64,000 nt of DNA from Lactobacillus acidophilus (GTDB lineage: Bacteria; Bacillota; Bacilli; Lactobacillales; Lactobacillaceae), in NCBI RefSeq assembly GCF_034298135.1, contig NZ_CP139575.1, positions 1,674,001 through 1,738,000 of the forward strand, given 5' to 3'. The notes below the pieces were generated by a model, which had not been told where the DNA came from, did no database searches, and worked only from the letters and a program-made list of their open reading frames with translations. The translations under genes and the position numbers were made by a program. Position 1 is the first letter of the stretch. Every line of letters starts with the position of its first letter. Positions 9,537 through 18,739 of this stretch are shown here, one piece after another.

Positions 9537-9953
9537 TTAATTTTTCTTTCTTGAAAATACAAACAATAAAAAGCCAATAATAACTGAAAGTTCTGGTACA
9601 AATAAATTTATGAAACTTAGATCCAAATTATGAATTAAATAAATTACACAAACTGCCGCAATTTCCATTGCAATTGCTACATCTCGCAAACTAACAATTT
9701 TGACTGCTCTAGTTACTAACCCAATAATCAGTGTAATAATACCTAAAATACTTAAAATTCCGCCAATAAACATTAATAGCGATGATTCATTGAAATCGTT
9801 AAACACAGGAATCGTGCTTATTAATAATATTAATCCAAATACTATAAAAGCACCGCTAGCAGTAAACCAACTAAAATTTTCATTTCTTTCTTTAAGCCCA
9901 AAATAAGTAAGAACAATTGCAATCAGTAAATTTATTATTAATACTGTCCACAT
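9537..9953 (-). CDS. Small membrane protein downstream of rgg, four to five TM segments
   Basis: 138 residues, almost entirely hydrophobic, with segments near 2-20, 29-48, 58-82, 91-108 and 114-133. I recognise no family. It is the first gene downstream of the Rgg-type regulator 10053-10862 on the same strand. The 99-base gap carries the shared Rgg-linked element (10004-10053), including a TATAAT 10 sequence. A GAGGAGG ribosome site lies upstream of the ATG. It is therefore the probable target of its neighbour regulator; possible roles are transport, immunity or signal sensing. Confidence 0.7.
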   Translation of the reverse strand: MWTVLIINLLIAIVLTYFGLKERNENFSWFTASGAFIVFGLILLISTIPVFNDFNESSLLMFIGGILSILGIITLIIGLVTRAVKIVSLRDVAIAMEIAAVCVIYLIHNLDLSFINLFVPELSVIIGFLLFVFSRKKN

Positions 9954-10003
9954 TTCTGTTTATCTAAACAAGATTTTCCTCCTCTTTATGATTTATATCC
10001 AAT

Positions 10004-10053
10004 ATTATAATTACTAAACTTAAAGCTCTTATCATCTGCGGTCTATAAACTGC
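10004..10053 (-). promoter_or_regulatory. Rgg-linked promoter/operator, copy C
   Basis: Plus-strand order: ATTATA (10004-10009, TATAAT on the minus strand), ATTAC (10010-10014), five bases, TTAAAGC (10020-10026), then the inverted repeat GCGGTCTATAAACTGC (10038-10053), which abuts the rgg stop codon. The same elements recur beside the rgg copies at 39.9 and 42.1 kb. Activator-type layout: a good -10 and no good -35. Confidence 0.65.
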
Positions 10054-10862
10054 TATTTATTTTTTATTAAATCTGCATACCCTAAATTGTTCAATACCTC
10101 TTTTAATTTATTTGCTACATCCTTATTCTGATTAATCAATTCATAGTCCATCTGCCCAATGATTTTATAAATCATTAAATGTATATCTTGCATATTAATT
10201 AAGTAATTCATTGTTCTTTTAACATTACTTGAATTAAAATTTTCTTCATAGCACATATGCAAATAATTATCACATAATCTTGCCATTTGCTCTTCCTGCA
10301 AAAAAGCAATGCTATTTTTTTCAATCTTGTTCAAAATAGTTCCCATAAAGTAGTCCACGCGATTAATATCCATTGCCACCATTATATTACTAAAAAGACG
10401 TATAGCCTCGACATCACTCGAAAGATTTTCATGTTTATCGAGCTCGTAATCTATACTTTTCATAATTTCTGAATCTATTTTGTCCAATTCTCCTTTTAAA
10501 TACGCTATTAATACTTTTAGTCTTAACCAGGTGATACTTTTTCCTTCGCTTTTATAAATCTCGTTCGCACATTCTTCAATCGTTAAAATATCATGTTTTT
10601 TAACTGCGTCATCTATCCTAAAATTTAGCTTTCTTTTTAACTCATTAAAAGCAGAAACATATGTATTTTCTATTCTGTTAAAAAAATCTTCAATATCAAT
10701 ATCATGCTTAAATAGTATTTTTACTAATGCTTCTGATCCAATATTTCTTCCTTTATTTTCAACTTCACCATAAAATTTTCTATCAATAATACCTTTAGAA
10801 AATTGATATTTGGACATACCCAATTTTTCTCGTTCTTCTTTTAGTGCTTCACCTATTGTCAT
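10053..10862 (-). CDS. Rgg/GadR/MutR-family transcriptional regulator
   Basis: 269 residues. An N-terminal Xre-type HTH (about residues 1-65: IGEALKEEREKLGMSKYQFS, then RNIGSEALVKILF) is followed by a long helical repeat region typical of Rgg regulators that bind short peptides. It closely resembles the regulator at 42187-43002 in the HTH (IGEALKEER, NIGSEALV). Rgg proteins usually respond to small exported peptides re-imported by an oligopeptide permease. No peptide gene is visible nearby; the downstream gene is a membrane protein. The start is the first ATG. Confidence 0.85.
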   Translation of the reverse strand: MTIGEALKEEREKLGMSKYQFSKGIIDRKFYGEVENKGRNIGSEALVKILFKHDIDIEDFFNRIENTYVSAFNELKRKLNFRIDDAVKKHDILTIEECANEIYKSEGKSITWLRLKVLIAYLKGELDKIDSEIMKSIDYELDKHENLSSDVEAIRLFSNIMVAMDINRVDYFMGTILNKIEKNSIAFLQEEQMARLCDNYLHMCYEENFNSSNVKRTMNYLINMQDIHLMIYKIIGQMDYELINQNKDVANKLKEVLNNLGYADLIKNK

Positions 10863-10979
10863 TCATATTTTCCTATATAACATTACTAAAAAAGCATTAA
10901 CTACTAAAAAACTAGTTAATGCATCCAAAATTTGATTTTAATATTACTTTTTTTACTCTAAATCAATAAACAAATCATT

Positions 10980-11636
10980 TCATTTGCAAAAGCCCTTAAT
11001 CAAATCAAGCAATTTTAAACTTCTAACCGCATAACTATCATGCGTTTGACGCGGCATAATTACCAAACGCGCATTAGGCATCAATTGACTGTACCAACGT
11101 ACATGTTCAACCTTAACCCAATCTTTTTCACCAACCACACACAAAGTTGGTGTCGTAATTTTTCTTAAATCATCTTCTGAAATAAATGATTCAGTTAATT
11201 CTACTCGGCTATCGCGGTCAAGCTTTAAAAAGCGGTGAAAGCCCTCAGTCAAATAGTGGTATGGACGAATACCTGCACCATTTACAAAAACGCCTGCCAC
11301 AATCATTTTCTTAAAAATATCAGGATGCTTTCTAGCCAGCATCATTGCAACTAAACCGCCAGCATCAAAGCCGAAACAGTAGCATCCCTCAATTCCTACT
11401 TGCTTAATAAAAGAATAAACATCTTCCACTTCAGTCTTGTAGTGTTCCGCAATGTCACCTTCACTAAGGCCGTGACCACGCATATCTAAAACGTATACCG
11501 TGTAGTAAAGAGAAAGTGGAGCCACAATTTTATCAAACATTCCGCCGTCTAAATGGTGTCCATGAAGCAGTAGTAAAGGTGCTCCCTTACCTAATTTATG
11601 ATAATAAAATTCGACACCATTAACTTTTTCTTTCAT
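10980..11636 (-). CDS. Alpha/beta-hydrolase
   Basis: 218 residues with an alpha/beta-hydrolase fold: oxyanion HGHHLDGG after LLLLHG (about residue 22), the nucleophile elbow GFDAGG (about residue 92) and a C-terminal His in RQTHDSY. The elbow has Asp where most esterases have Ser, as in epoxide hydrolases and haloalkane dehalogenases. The gene is short for the family, with a small cap. It lies 12 bases downstream of a glycosyltransferase gene on the same strand, so they are probably co-transcribed. Substrate unknown. Confidence 0.75.
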   Translation of the reverse strand: MKEKVNGVEFYYHKLGKGAPLLLLHGHHLDGGMFDKIVAPLSLYYTVYVLDMRGHGLSEGDIAEHYKTEVEDVYSFIKQVGIEGCYCFGFDAGGLVAMMLARKHPDIFKKMIVAGVFVNGAGIRPYHYLTEGFHRFLKLDRDSRVELTESFISEDDLRKITTPTLCVVGEKDWVKVEHVRWYSQLMPNARLVIMPRQTHDSYAVRSLKLLDLIKGFCK

Positions 11637-11648
11637 ACAACTTCCTCT

Positions 11649-12464
11649 TTATTGAACATCGCTATCACGAAGAGGTGAACGATCTAATTTTTTACGCATC
11701 TTCTCATCTTCATGATCTTTAAGCATCGTCTTAATAATTCTGCGCCATACTCGATAATTACCACGGAAATTATCGGCTACCTTTTTAACATTAGGTTGAT
11801 GAATAATACTTCCTTTTCTTTGCCAATAATGGTAGTAAGGACGCTGAGTATAATAAACTCCTTTAGCTACAGAAATATATTTCACATTAAAAATTTGATC
11901 CTCAAGTAGTGAAATATCGCGATCAAATTGTAAATGGAATTTTTTAATAATTGCTGTCTTATAAGCTTTATTCCAACTATAGCCTTTCATTGGCGAACCA
12001 AAAACATTGGTTAATTTTAGATAAGTTTCACCCCGCGTTAAAAAACCGCCTTCAGGTCGTCCAACAACACGTGACTTTTTATCTGGATAGTCCATCCAAT
12101 ATCCACAAGAAACAAGATTTACATCAGGATGTTCTTCAAAAGCGCGAATAAAAAAAGACGTATAGCCTGGATCCACCCAGTCATCACCATCATGAAAGGT
12201 GACATATGGCGTGTCAATATACTGCATACCAACATTACGTGCATCAGATGGGCCGCCATTTTTCTTTTTAATTAATTTAAAATATGGAAAGCGATAGGCA
12301 TAGTTTTGGGCTACCTCAACTGAATTATCAGTTGAGCCATCATCAACCACGATCAACTTAAAGCTTTTGTCGATTTGCTTAAGTAAAGCATCAAAAGCGC
12401 GTGGCAGATATTGTGCCGTGTTGTAAACCGGCATAATGATAGTTAACTTAGGCACTTGTAACAT
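11649..12464 (-). CDS. Family 2 glycosyltransferase
   Basis: 271 residues of GT-A fold: the nucleotide-binding start LTIIMPVYNTAQYLPR, VVDDGSTDNS, the DxD-like HDGDDW (about residue 92) and an ED acceptor-base motif in LLEDQIF. No membrane segments, so a soluble or peripheral enzyme that probably adds a sugar to an envelope polymer or protein. A strong AAAAGGGGGACA ribosome site precedes the ATG. Leader gene of a two-gene unit with the hydrolase 10980-11636. Confidence 0.85.
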   Translation of the reverse strand: MLQVPKLTIIMPVYNTAQYLPRAFDALLKQIDKSFKLIVVDDGSTDNSVEVAQNYAYRFPYFKLIKKKNGGPSDARNVGMQYIDTPYVTFHDGDDWVDPGYTSFFIRAFEEHPDVNLVSCGYWMDYPDKKSRVVGRPEGGFLTRGETYLKLTNVFGSPMKGYSWNKAYKTAIIKKFHLQFDRDISLLEDQIFNVKYISVAKGVYYTQRPYYHYWQRKGSIIHQPNVKKVADNFRGNYRVWRRIIKTMLKDHEDEKMRKKLDRSPLRDSDVQ

Positions 12465-12599
12465 AATGTCCCCCTTTTATTGTTATTTATTATACCATCT
12501 TAAAGAATTAGATCGAAATTATGGAAGAGGGACATTTTCATTTTCTAATATTTTAGGAATTTTTAGATTATGCTTTATTACCTTTTATTCATTTTTTAG

Positions 12600-12605
12600 T
12601 ATAAT
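12600..12605 (+). promoter_or_regulatory. Probable -10 element for the DUF1002 gene
   Basis: A perfect TATAAT within TTTTAGTATAATAGC about 50 bases upstream of the start. The expected -35 position is AT-rich with no good TTGACA match. Confidence 0.5.
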
Positions 12606-12653
12606 AGCTCTACTGAATCAAAAAATATAAACAACAAAGAAAGAAGTATATCA

Positions 12654-13595
12654 ATGAAAAAAATATTTACATTTCTAACGGCAATTTTACTAAGTATGGT
12701 CGCGGCATTTACCTTTACACACCATACAGTTTTAGCAGATGATGACACACCAGTGGTTACACTAGGTACTTCATTAACTGATTCTCAAAGAAATGGTACT
12801 TTAAAAACTTTAACTGCTCCTTTAAACGGTGGCAATTACCAAACAATCACCGTTACTGGTTCTGATTTAGTTAAATACTTAAATCCATCAGGCGACAACT
12901 TCACCACTTCTTCTGGAGTGTGGTCCAGCGCAATGATTCAAAAAACAAGCAGTGGTTCAGGTATTAACGTAAAAATTTTAGACTACAATGGCAAAAATAA
13001 TATCACTACGATTACTGCCAACCAATATAAAAATGCAGCTTTAACCGCCGGTATTACTGATGCCAATATTTACGTTACAAGTGCTGTACCAATCGATGGT
13101 TCTGGAGCCTTAGCCGGTGTTTATGCTGCCTATGCCAAAAACGGTAACGCATTGAATCAAAAACAAGTTAATGCAGCTCAAGATGAAATGAACACTTTGA
13201 GTGGTATTACACAAGATAACAAAAATAAAGAAGGCTACTCCGATGCTCAATTAAATAATGCGGTTGCCGGTGCAAAATCAGAAATGGCTAAACAAGGACA
13301 AAATATTTCTGACAGTCAAATTCGCGATATCGTGAATAACCAAATTAACATTAACCACCTAGGTAATACGATTAACAATAATCAAAAAAATCAAATAGTT
13401 AATTTGTTAATTGAAATTCGTGATTCCGGCGCTTTAAAAAATGGTAGCTTTAAATCACAAGCTTCTAAACTTTCAAGTCAAATTCAAAATGGTGCTAAGA
13501 ACATCTTTAACAAATTTAATACACAAGAAAATCGTAGTTGGTTACAACAATTGTGGGACAATGTTGTAAACTTCTTCAGTCATATTTTCGGTTAA
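12654..13595 (+). CDS. Secreted DUF1002 protein
   Basis: 313 residues. Signal peptide (residues 1-28, cut near VLA-DD), then a region with VVTLGTSLTDSQRNGTL and the Ser/Thr-rich TGSDLVKYLN that are typical of DUF1002 (COG4086), a family of exported proteins of unknown role in Firmicutes. The C-terminal part is helical and Asn/Gln-rich and ends in an aromatic SWLQQLWDNVVNFFSHIFG, possibly amphipathic. Monocistronic, with an AAAGAAAG ribosome site. Confidence 0.85.
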   Translation: MKKIFTFLTAILLSMVAAFTFTHHTVLADDDTPVVTLGTSLTDSQRNGTLKTLTAPLNGGNYQTITVTGSDLVKYLNPSGDNFTTSSGVWSSAMIQKTSSGSGINVKILDYNGKNNITTITANQYKNAALTAGITDANIYVTSAVPIDGSGALAGVYAAYAKNGNALNQKQVNAAQDEMNTLSGITQDNKNKEGYSDAQLNNAVAGAKSEMAKQGQNISDSQIRDIVNNQININHLGNTINNNQKNQIVNLLIEIRDSGALKNGSFKSQASKLSSQIQNGAKNIFNKFNTQENRSWLQQLWDNVVNFFSHIFG

Positions 13596-13600
13596 TAATT

Positions 13601-13634
13601 AAGGCATGATTATCAAAATGATAGTCATGCCTTT
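13601..13634. terminator. Bidirectional terminator
   Basis: AAGGCATGATTATC pairs with GATAGTCATGCCTTT between two convergent genes. Confidence 0.85.
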
Positions 13635-13638
13635 GCTT

Positions 13639-14385
13639 TTACATTTTCTTATCCATATAGCGATTTAACTCATGATCTACAAATTCATTACCACGATTAT
13701 TCGCATGCCCCTTAGTCCATTTAAACGTGCTATCTGGGAAATGTTTTAATAATTCATCTAATTCTTTCCATTCAGATACATTCTTAAGTGGGCCAGATGA
13801 TCGTTTCCAACCGCGCTTCTTCCAACCTTCTAACCAGTGATTATTAATAGCATTTAAAACATACTGAGAATCAAGCACAAATAATAAATGTTTTTCGTTA
13901 AAACCTAACTCTATCAACTTCTTCAATGCATTGATCAAAGCAGTTTGTTCCATTTGATTATTAGTTGCTCCATATTCCCCACCAGCATCGTGAACGGATT
14001 GGCTATCCCATTCAATTAAATATGCCCAAGCAGCCTTGTCAGTCTTTTTAACATGACCACCTTTAAATACACCAGTATTACGCGTACCACCATCTGTATA
14101 AATTGTCGCAAAATATTTAGTAGAACTACTTTTAGCTTTAGTATTTATTGGATTAGTTGCATCAACCGCTTTACTTTTTTGCTTTATTTTCTCTACTGCA
14201 TTTTCTAATGTATCATTATCAGGTTCAATTAAATCTTCATGGACATCTGCAAATTCAATTGCATCAGTAATATTTTTAAAAGATTTATATTCTGCACCGG
14301 AAAAGCCATCAACTTGTGCTTTTGCTTCATCCCAAGTGCGATACATACCTGGTTTACGTCCTTTTTTTACTGCAAAAAATTTCAT
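13639..14385 (-). CDS. rnhA: Ribonuclease HI with N-terminal RNA:DNA-hybrid-binding domain
   Basis: 248 residues. Residues 1-45 form a Cauli_VI/viroplasmin-type hybrid-binding domain (FFAVKKGRKPGMYRTWDEAK). Residues 90-245 form RNase HI, with the acidic catalytic set in IYTDGG, NQMEQTAL, LFVLDSQYV and the final KGHANNRGNEFVD. The enzyme cuts RNA in RNA:DNA hybrids in the cytoplasm (R-loops, primers). Residues 55-85 are a linker. Confidence 0.92.
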   Translation of the reverse strand: MKFFAVKKGRKPGMYRTWDEAKAQVDGFSGAEYKSFKNITDAIEFADVHEDLIEPDNDTLENAVEKIKQKSKAVDATNPINTKAKSSSTKYFATIYTDGGTRNTGVFKGGHVKKTDKAAWAYLIEWDSQSVHDAGGEYGATNNQMEQTALINALKKLIELGFNEKHLLFVLDSQYVLNAINNHWLEGWKKRGWKRSSGPLKNVSEWKELDELLKHFPDSTFKWTKGHANNRGNEFVDHELNRYMDKKM

Positions 14386-14478
14386 CGATATCTACCCCAA
14401 GAAAAAAATTACACCACAATGGTAAAATGTATTTATTCTAATTAATTATAAAAGATTTTGACAAGAAGGTGGCAAAAG

Positions 14479-15405
14479 ATGTTCTTTAATACAAAAAAAT
14501 ATGCAGAAGAAGCCGAAAAAAATAATCGACACGATCTCGAGCAAGAACCCAGCATGTTTAACATGATTTCTTTAGGGTTAATTGCCACCTTTGCACCTAC
14601 AAGAATATTCTTAAAATTACATAAACGTCATATTGAAAATAAGGCCATAATTGAAAAAAGTACGGAAAAACAAGTTCCAATTATCTATTTTCACGGTTTT
14701 CGTGGCGGTGACTATACCACCAATGTCATGATTCAACATGCCACTTCAGACAAGGGAAACAAAAAATTTCTAAAAGTAACTGTAGATTTACTAGGCAATT
14801 TCAAACTAGAAGGTACTTGGACTGGCGATAAGCACCCCATCGTTCAAGTAGCCTTTAGACAAAGAATTGTCGGAATTTATGGTATTGATTACTATTTAAG
14901 CTTTGTTTTACCATTTTTATCTAAAAGATATGGATTTAAAAACTATATTGCCGTTGCTCACTCATTAGCCTGTCCTTGCATTATTAGAACAGAAATGAAG
15001 CACTACTTAAGTAAATCGTTTCCGCATTTAACAAAATGTGCTTTAATTGCGGGGCCCTTCAATGGAGTTACTTATTTGGGCGATGTTCCTAATGTTAATC
15101 TTTTAAACGAAAATGGACGCCCTAATATGATGAACCCACATTATCTATATCTCTTATTTAATAGAAGAAAATTCAATCCTAATATCTCAGTTTTAAATAT
15201 CTATGGTAATGTATTGGATAATACAAATACTGACAAATTTATTTCAGTTGTTTCTGCCAAAAGTATTCGCTATATTTTGGCTCCTAAAGCTCACTTTTAT
15301 CAAGAAGTTGAAGTTCGTGGTAAAAACGACGCTGAGCATAGTTGGATGCATGATAATCCGTTTGTAATTGATATTGTTGATAAATTTCTTAATTTAAAAA
15401 AGTAA
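14479..15405 (+). CDS. DUF915-type alpha/beta-hydrolase, surface-associated
   Basis: About 308 residues from the ATG at 14479, chosen because AAGGTGG sits at the right distance; an upstream in-frame TTG at 14458 lacks this. Features: an N-terminal hydrophobic patch (MISLGLIATFAP), YFHGFRGGDYTT oxyanion region, AHSLACP in place of the classical GxSxG elbow (Ser retained), and a late AEHSW histidine. DUF915 proteins of lactobacilli are usually called cell-surface hydrolases. It is 21 bases from the cardiolipin synthase gene and probably shares its transcript. Confidence 0.75.
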   Translation: MFFNTKKYAEEAEKNNRHDLEQEPSMFNMISLGLIATFAPTRIFLKLHKRHIENKAIIEKSTEKQVPIIYFHGFRGGDYTTNVMIQHATSDKGNKKFLKVTVDLLGNFKLEGTWTGDKHPIVQVAFRQRIVGIYGIDYYLSFVLPFLSKRYGFKNYIAVAHSLACPCIIRTEMKHYLSKSFPHLTKCALIAGPFNGVTYLGDVPNVNLLNENGRPNMMNPHYLYLLFNRRKFNPNISVLNIYGNVLDNTNTDKFISVVSAKSIRYILAPKAHFYQEVEVRGKNDAEHSWMHDNPFVIDIVDKFLNLKK

Positions 15406-15426
15406 TTTTTATTTTGGAGGAGAACT

Positions 15427-16884
15427 ATGGTCTGGTGGCACGACTTTATCAGAATTATCTTTATTACTAACACGATCTTAGCTTTTTACATTGTTTTCCA
15501 TCGTAGACGTTCAGTATCAACAACCTGGGCTTGGTTAATTATTTTGCTCATTTTCCCTATCGTTGGAATTACACTTTACGCATTTTTTGGTCGTGGTATT
15601 TCCCAGGAAAACATTTTTGCAATTAACAAACAGCACCACATTGGCTTACGTAATGTACAAAAATCCATTGCAAAAGCTCCTAAAAAAACAAGTCCTTCAG
15701 ATACATCAAATATAGGACAAATTGCCATCAACTTTTTTAATCAAGATGATGAAGCTCCTGTAACCAAAAATAATAATGTAAAACTATATACAGAAGGCAA
15801 TACTTTTTTTCATGATATGTTAAAAGATATTGTTAGGGCAAAAGAAACTATCAATATTGAATTTTATACTTTTTATAATGATGACATCGGTAATCGTGTC
15901 CTGCAGCTATTGATAAAAAAAGCACAACAAGGTGTTAAAGTTCGCGTTGTCTATGATGCATGGGGATCAATGGGAGCTACTAAAGCTTGGTTTGACCAAT
16001 TACGCAAAGCCGGTGGTAAAGTTCTCCCCTTTATCACATCAAGAAATATGATTACGAGATATCGGATCAATTACCACCTACACCGAAAAATTGTTGTTAT
16101 CGATGGTAAGATTTCTTGGACTGGTGGTTTCAACATCGGGGATCAATACTTAGGAAGAAAAAAGAAATTTGGTCATTGGCGTGATAGTCAGGTACGTATT
16201 GTTGGTTCCGCCTCACTTTTATTACAAGAACGATTTGTCATGGATTGGAACGCTTCTATAAATAATGATGATGAGATTATTCGCTTTAATTCCACTTTAT
16301 TTCCTGATCTTGACGAAAAGAATATTCATCAAGATGACGTTGCCACACAGATTATTTCAGATGGACCGGATCGTTATACATCTTATATGCGTAACGGCAT
16401 GATGCGTCTAATGCTACTTGCTAGGAACCGCTTGTGGGTACAAACGCCTTACTTAATTCCTGATGATGCAGTTTTTGCAACTTGGCAAACTATCGCCATG
16501 TCTGGAGTTGACGTCAGAATTATGATTCCATGCAAGCCAGACCATCCATTCATCTATCGTGCAACTCAATGGTATGCCAATGAATTAACACGTTTCGGCG
16601 TAAAAATTTATATTTATGAAGATGGATTTTTACACGCTAAAACTACTATTATTGATGATAACTTCTCCTCAGTGGGTTCAATGAACCAGGACTATCGATC
16701 ATACAGTCTTAATTTTGAGGATAATGCTATTTTTTATGATAAAAATTTCAATAAAAAAATGGCTGAGGCTTTTGAAGAAGACATGAAAAAAAGTCACCTG
16801 CTTACTCCTGAAGAAATAAAAAAGCAAGGTCGCTGGCTGCGAACCTTACAAAGTTTCTCTCGTATGCTTTCACCAATTCTGTAG
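15427..16884 (+). CDS. cls: Cardiolipin synthase
   Basis: 485 residues. Two N-terminal TM segments (about 8-25 and 35-55) anchor a phospholipase-D-type enzyme with two HKD motifs: HLHRKIVVIDGK (about residue 218) and FLHAKTTIIDD (about 400). It condenses two phosphatidylglycerols to cardiolipin at the inner membrane face. A GGAGGA ribosome site precedes the ATG. It follows the DUF915 hydrolase gene closely and converges with 16888-17382, leaving only three bases between the stops. Confidence 0.93.
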   Translation: MVWWHDFIRIIFITNTILAFYIVFHRRRSVSTTWAWLIILLIFPIVGITLYAFFGRGISQENIFAINKQHHIGLRNVQKSIAKAPKKTSPSDTSNIGQIAINFFNQDDEAPVTKNNNVKLYTEGNTFFHDMLKDIVRAKETINIEFYTFYNDDIGNRVLQLLIKKAQQGVKVRVVYDAWGSMGATKAWFDQLRKAGGKVLPFITSRNMITRYRINYHLHRKIVVIDGKISWTGGFNIGDQYLGRKKKFGHWRDSQVRIVGSASLLLQERFVMDWNASINNDDEIIRFNSTLFPDLDEKNIHQDDVATQIISDGPDRYTSYMRNGMMRLMLLARNRLWVQTPYLIPDDAVFATWQTIAMSGVDVRIMIPCKPDHPFIYRATQWYANELTRFGVKIYIYEDGFLHAKTTIIDDNFSSVGSMNQDYRSYSLNFEDNAIFYDKNFNKKMAEAFEEDMKKSHLLTPEEIKKQGRWLRTLQSFSRMLSPIL

Positions 16885-16887
16885 CAA

Positions 16888-17382
16888 TTAAGCTTGAATT
16901 TCAACTGGAATATTTTTGTCAATATATTTTTGAAGTGCTGGCAATACTTCATTAATTTGAACACGAAAACGCATCATATAAGCCCTATTGTTATTGGTTC
17001 TGAAAAGTGCCATTACTAAGGGCTTATTTTGATTAGGAACATTAATTATCGTGATATTAGCGATTTCCTCATATTTAACTGTTCTTTTAAAATAGCCTGA
17101 GACAACCATTCTTTTTGTACTAAAACCAGAAAATCCATCTACAATACTAATTAATAAGAATAAGGCTAAAAATACGTTCAAGCCTGGATCACCTTTTTCA
17201 ATGTAATTCCATGTAAATCCTAGCCAAATAAAAATAATTGCCCAAATAATTGAGGAGATACGGTAACGCCCGCTAAATTCTATCTTTGCTTGCCAATACC
17301 AGCTATAGCAAGCATAAGCCAACATTAATATATTAACTATAATGTAAAAATAAGACATGTATGTCATAAAACTTCTCCTCAA
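16888..17382 (-). CDS. Hypothetical membrane protein with PH-like C-terminal part
   Basis: 164 residues. Three to four TM segments in the first 90 residues (about 8-25, 40-58, 64-84), then a soluble part with GYFKRTVKYEEIANITII, which resembles the start of a bacterial PH-like (DUF5673/YcxB-type) domain. Function unknown. Divergent from the sirtuin gene, so the two share the 75-base promoter interval. Confidence 0.65.
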   Translation of the reverse strand: MRRSFMTYMSYFYIIVNILMLAYACYSWYWQAKIEFSGRYRISSIIWAIIFIWLGFTWNYIEKGDPGLNVFLALFLLISIVDGFSGFSTKRMVVSGYFKRTVKYEEIANITIINVPNQNKPLVMALFRTNNNRAYMMRFRVQINEVLPALQKYIDKNIPVEIQA

Positions 17383-17456
17383 TTGTTATATTTCTTTCCA
17401 TTATAACAAAGCACTGATTTATAATTAAATTAAACAGACCTATGAGAGTAAATATT

Positions 17457-18161
17457 ATGAAGCCAAATGATATAACTGAATTACAAAAAGATATTGATCA
17501 AGCAAAACATATTACATTTTTAACTGGTGCTGGAGTATCTACCCATTCGGGCATCCCAGATTATCGTTCTAAAAATGGTATCTATAATGGTATTAAAGAA
17601 AGTCCTGAAACTATTTTAAGTGAAGCCACACTTTTTCATCGTCCAGAACTTTTCTACAATTTTGTGATGGAAAACATGTATTTTCCAAGTGCTCAGCCCA
17701 ATTTAATCCATAAAAAAATTGCCCAATTGTGTAGTCAAAAAGGAGATTTAATTACGCAAAATATTGATGGTTTAGATACAAAAGCAGGAAATACTCACGT
17801 CACAGAATTTCATGGCAATTTATATAATATTTATTGTACTAAGTGCCACCAACAAGTTTCATACTCAGAGTATGCCAATGGCTATCTTCATAAAAATTGC
17901 GGCGGAATTATTCGTCCTGGTATAGTACTTTATGGAGAAGCAATTAATCCTGAAGTATTAAACGTTTCGATTAACAATATGCAAAAATCTGATTTAATCA
18001 TTATTAGCGGAACAAGTTTTGTCGTCTATCCTTTTGCCCAATTATTAGCATATAAAAAAGGATCTGCCAAAATCTACTCTATTAATAAAACTGCCATCCC
18101 TGCTCCACAAGTTACACAAATTATCGGGGATGCTCTTGATGTATTTAAGCAATTGAATTAA
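17457..18161 (+). CDS. cobB: NAD-dependent protein deacylase, sirtuin
   Basis: About 234 residues from the ATG at 17457; the ATG at 17442 has no ribosome site, whereas GAGAG precedes 17457. Sir2 motifs: GAGVSTHSGIPDYRS (NAD binding), TQNIDGLD, catalytic His in EFHG, a zinc site with CTKCHQ and a second pair reduced to one visible Cys (HKNCGG), and GTSFVVYP. The zinc set has Cys at YCTKC and only NCGG, one fewer than the classical four, so zinc binding may be partial. Removes acyl groups from lysines using NAD. Confidence 0.9.
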   Translation: MKPNDITELQKDIDQAKHITFLTGAGVSTHSGIPDYRSKNGIYNGIKESPETILSEATLFHRPELFYNFVMENMYFPSAQPNLIHKKIAQLCSQKGDLITQNIDGLDTKAGNTHVTEFHGNLYNIYCTKCHQQVSYSEYANGYLHKNCGGIIRPGIVLYGEAINPEVLNVSINNMQKSDLIIISGTSFVVYPFAQLLAYKKGSAKIYSINKTAIPAPQVTQIIGDALDVFKQLN

Positions 18162-18164
18162 AAT

Positions 18165-18200
18165 GACTGGTTTGTTATTCTAAGAATACCAGCTTTTTTC
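18165..18200 (+). terminator. Terminator after the sirtuin gene
   Basis: An imperfect hairpin (CTGGTTTGTTATTC with GAATACCAG) followed by CTTTTTTC. Confidence 0.65.
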
Positions 18201-18221
18201 ATGTATATGGGTGGTGAAAAC

Positions 18222-18739
18222 ATGACAGATTTTTTTATTATGATTATGTTACGATTGATTCTTGGACGTATTTCTTAACTGCATCTGAGTTCGGCTTAAC
18301 TTATGTTGGCCTTAAAGGAGACGAAACTGTCTCTCCTATTTTTAGCTTTTATCCTCATAGAATGCTAATTCACGATCCTAAGCGATTAGAACCTTATACT
18401 ACACAATTAAAGGAATACTTCGCAGGCACTAGAAAAGAATTTGATGTTCCAATCGATATTTCTAAATTCGGAACCGAATTTCAAAGAAAAGTACTAGAAG
18501 TTGTCAAAAAAATTCCTTATGGTCTTACTGTAAGTTACGGCACAGTAGCAGCTGGATTACCAGATGCTACTTCTTCACGATCGGTAGCCCATGCAGTAGC
18601 TCTAAATCCTGTATTAATTTTTATTCCAGACCATCGAGTTATTTTATCTAATAACAAGGTAGGAACATACCGTCTAGGTCAAAAAGAAAAACTTAAGTTA
18701 ATAGAATTAGAAAAGAGTCATTTACATGGCAATTCTTAA
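18222..18739 (+). pseudogene. Alkylated-DNA methyltransferase homologue (Ogt type), frameshifted and lacking the active Cys
   Basis: From the ATG at 18222 (ribosome site GGTGGTG) the reading is lost in a T7 run (18230-18236). One base out, the protein continues sensibly (FYYDYVTIDSWTYFLTASEF...) into the open frame that ends at 18739. The C-terminal domain has the HTH-like SYGTVAAGLPDATSSRSVA and NPVLIFIPDHRVI. In Ogt/Ada enzymes this last motif is PCHRV, with Cys accepting the alkyl group; here Cys is Asp (GAC at 18629-18631). Repair activity is not expected. Could be a decayed gene or an alkyltransferase-like binding protein. Its end overlaps the TerC gene by 14 bases. Confidence 0.75.
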
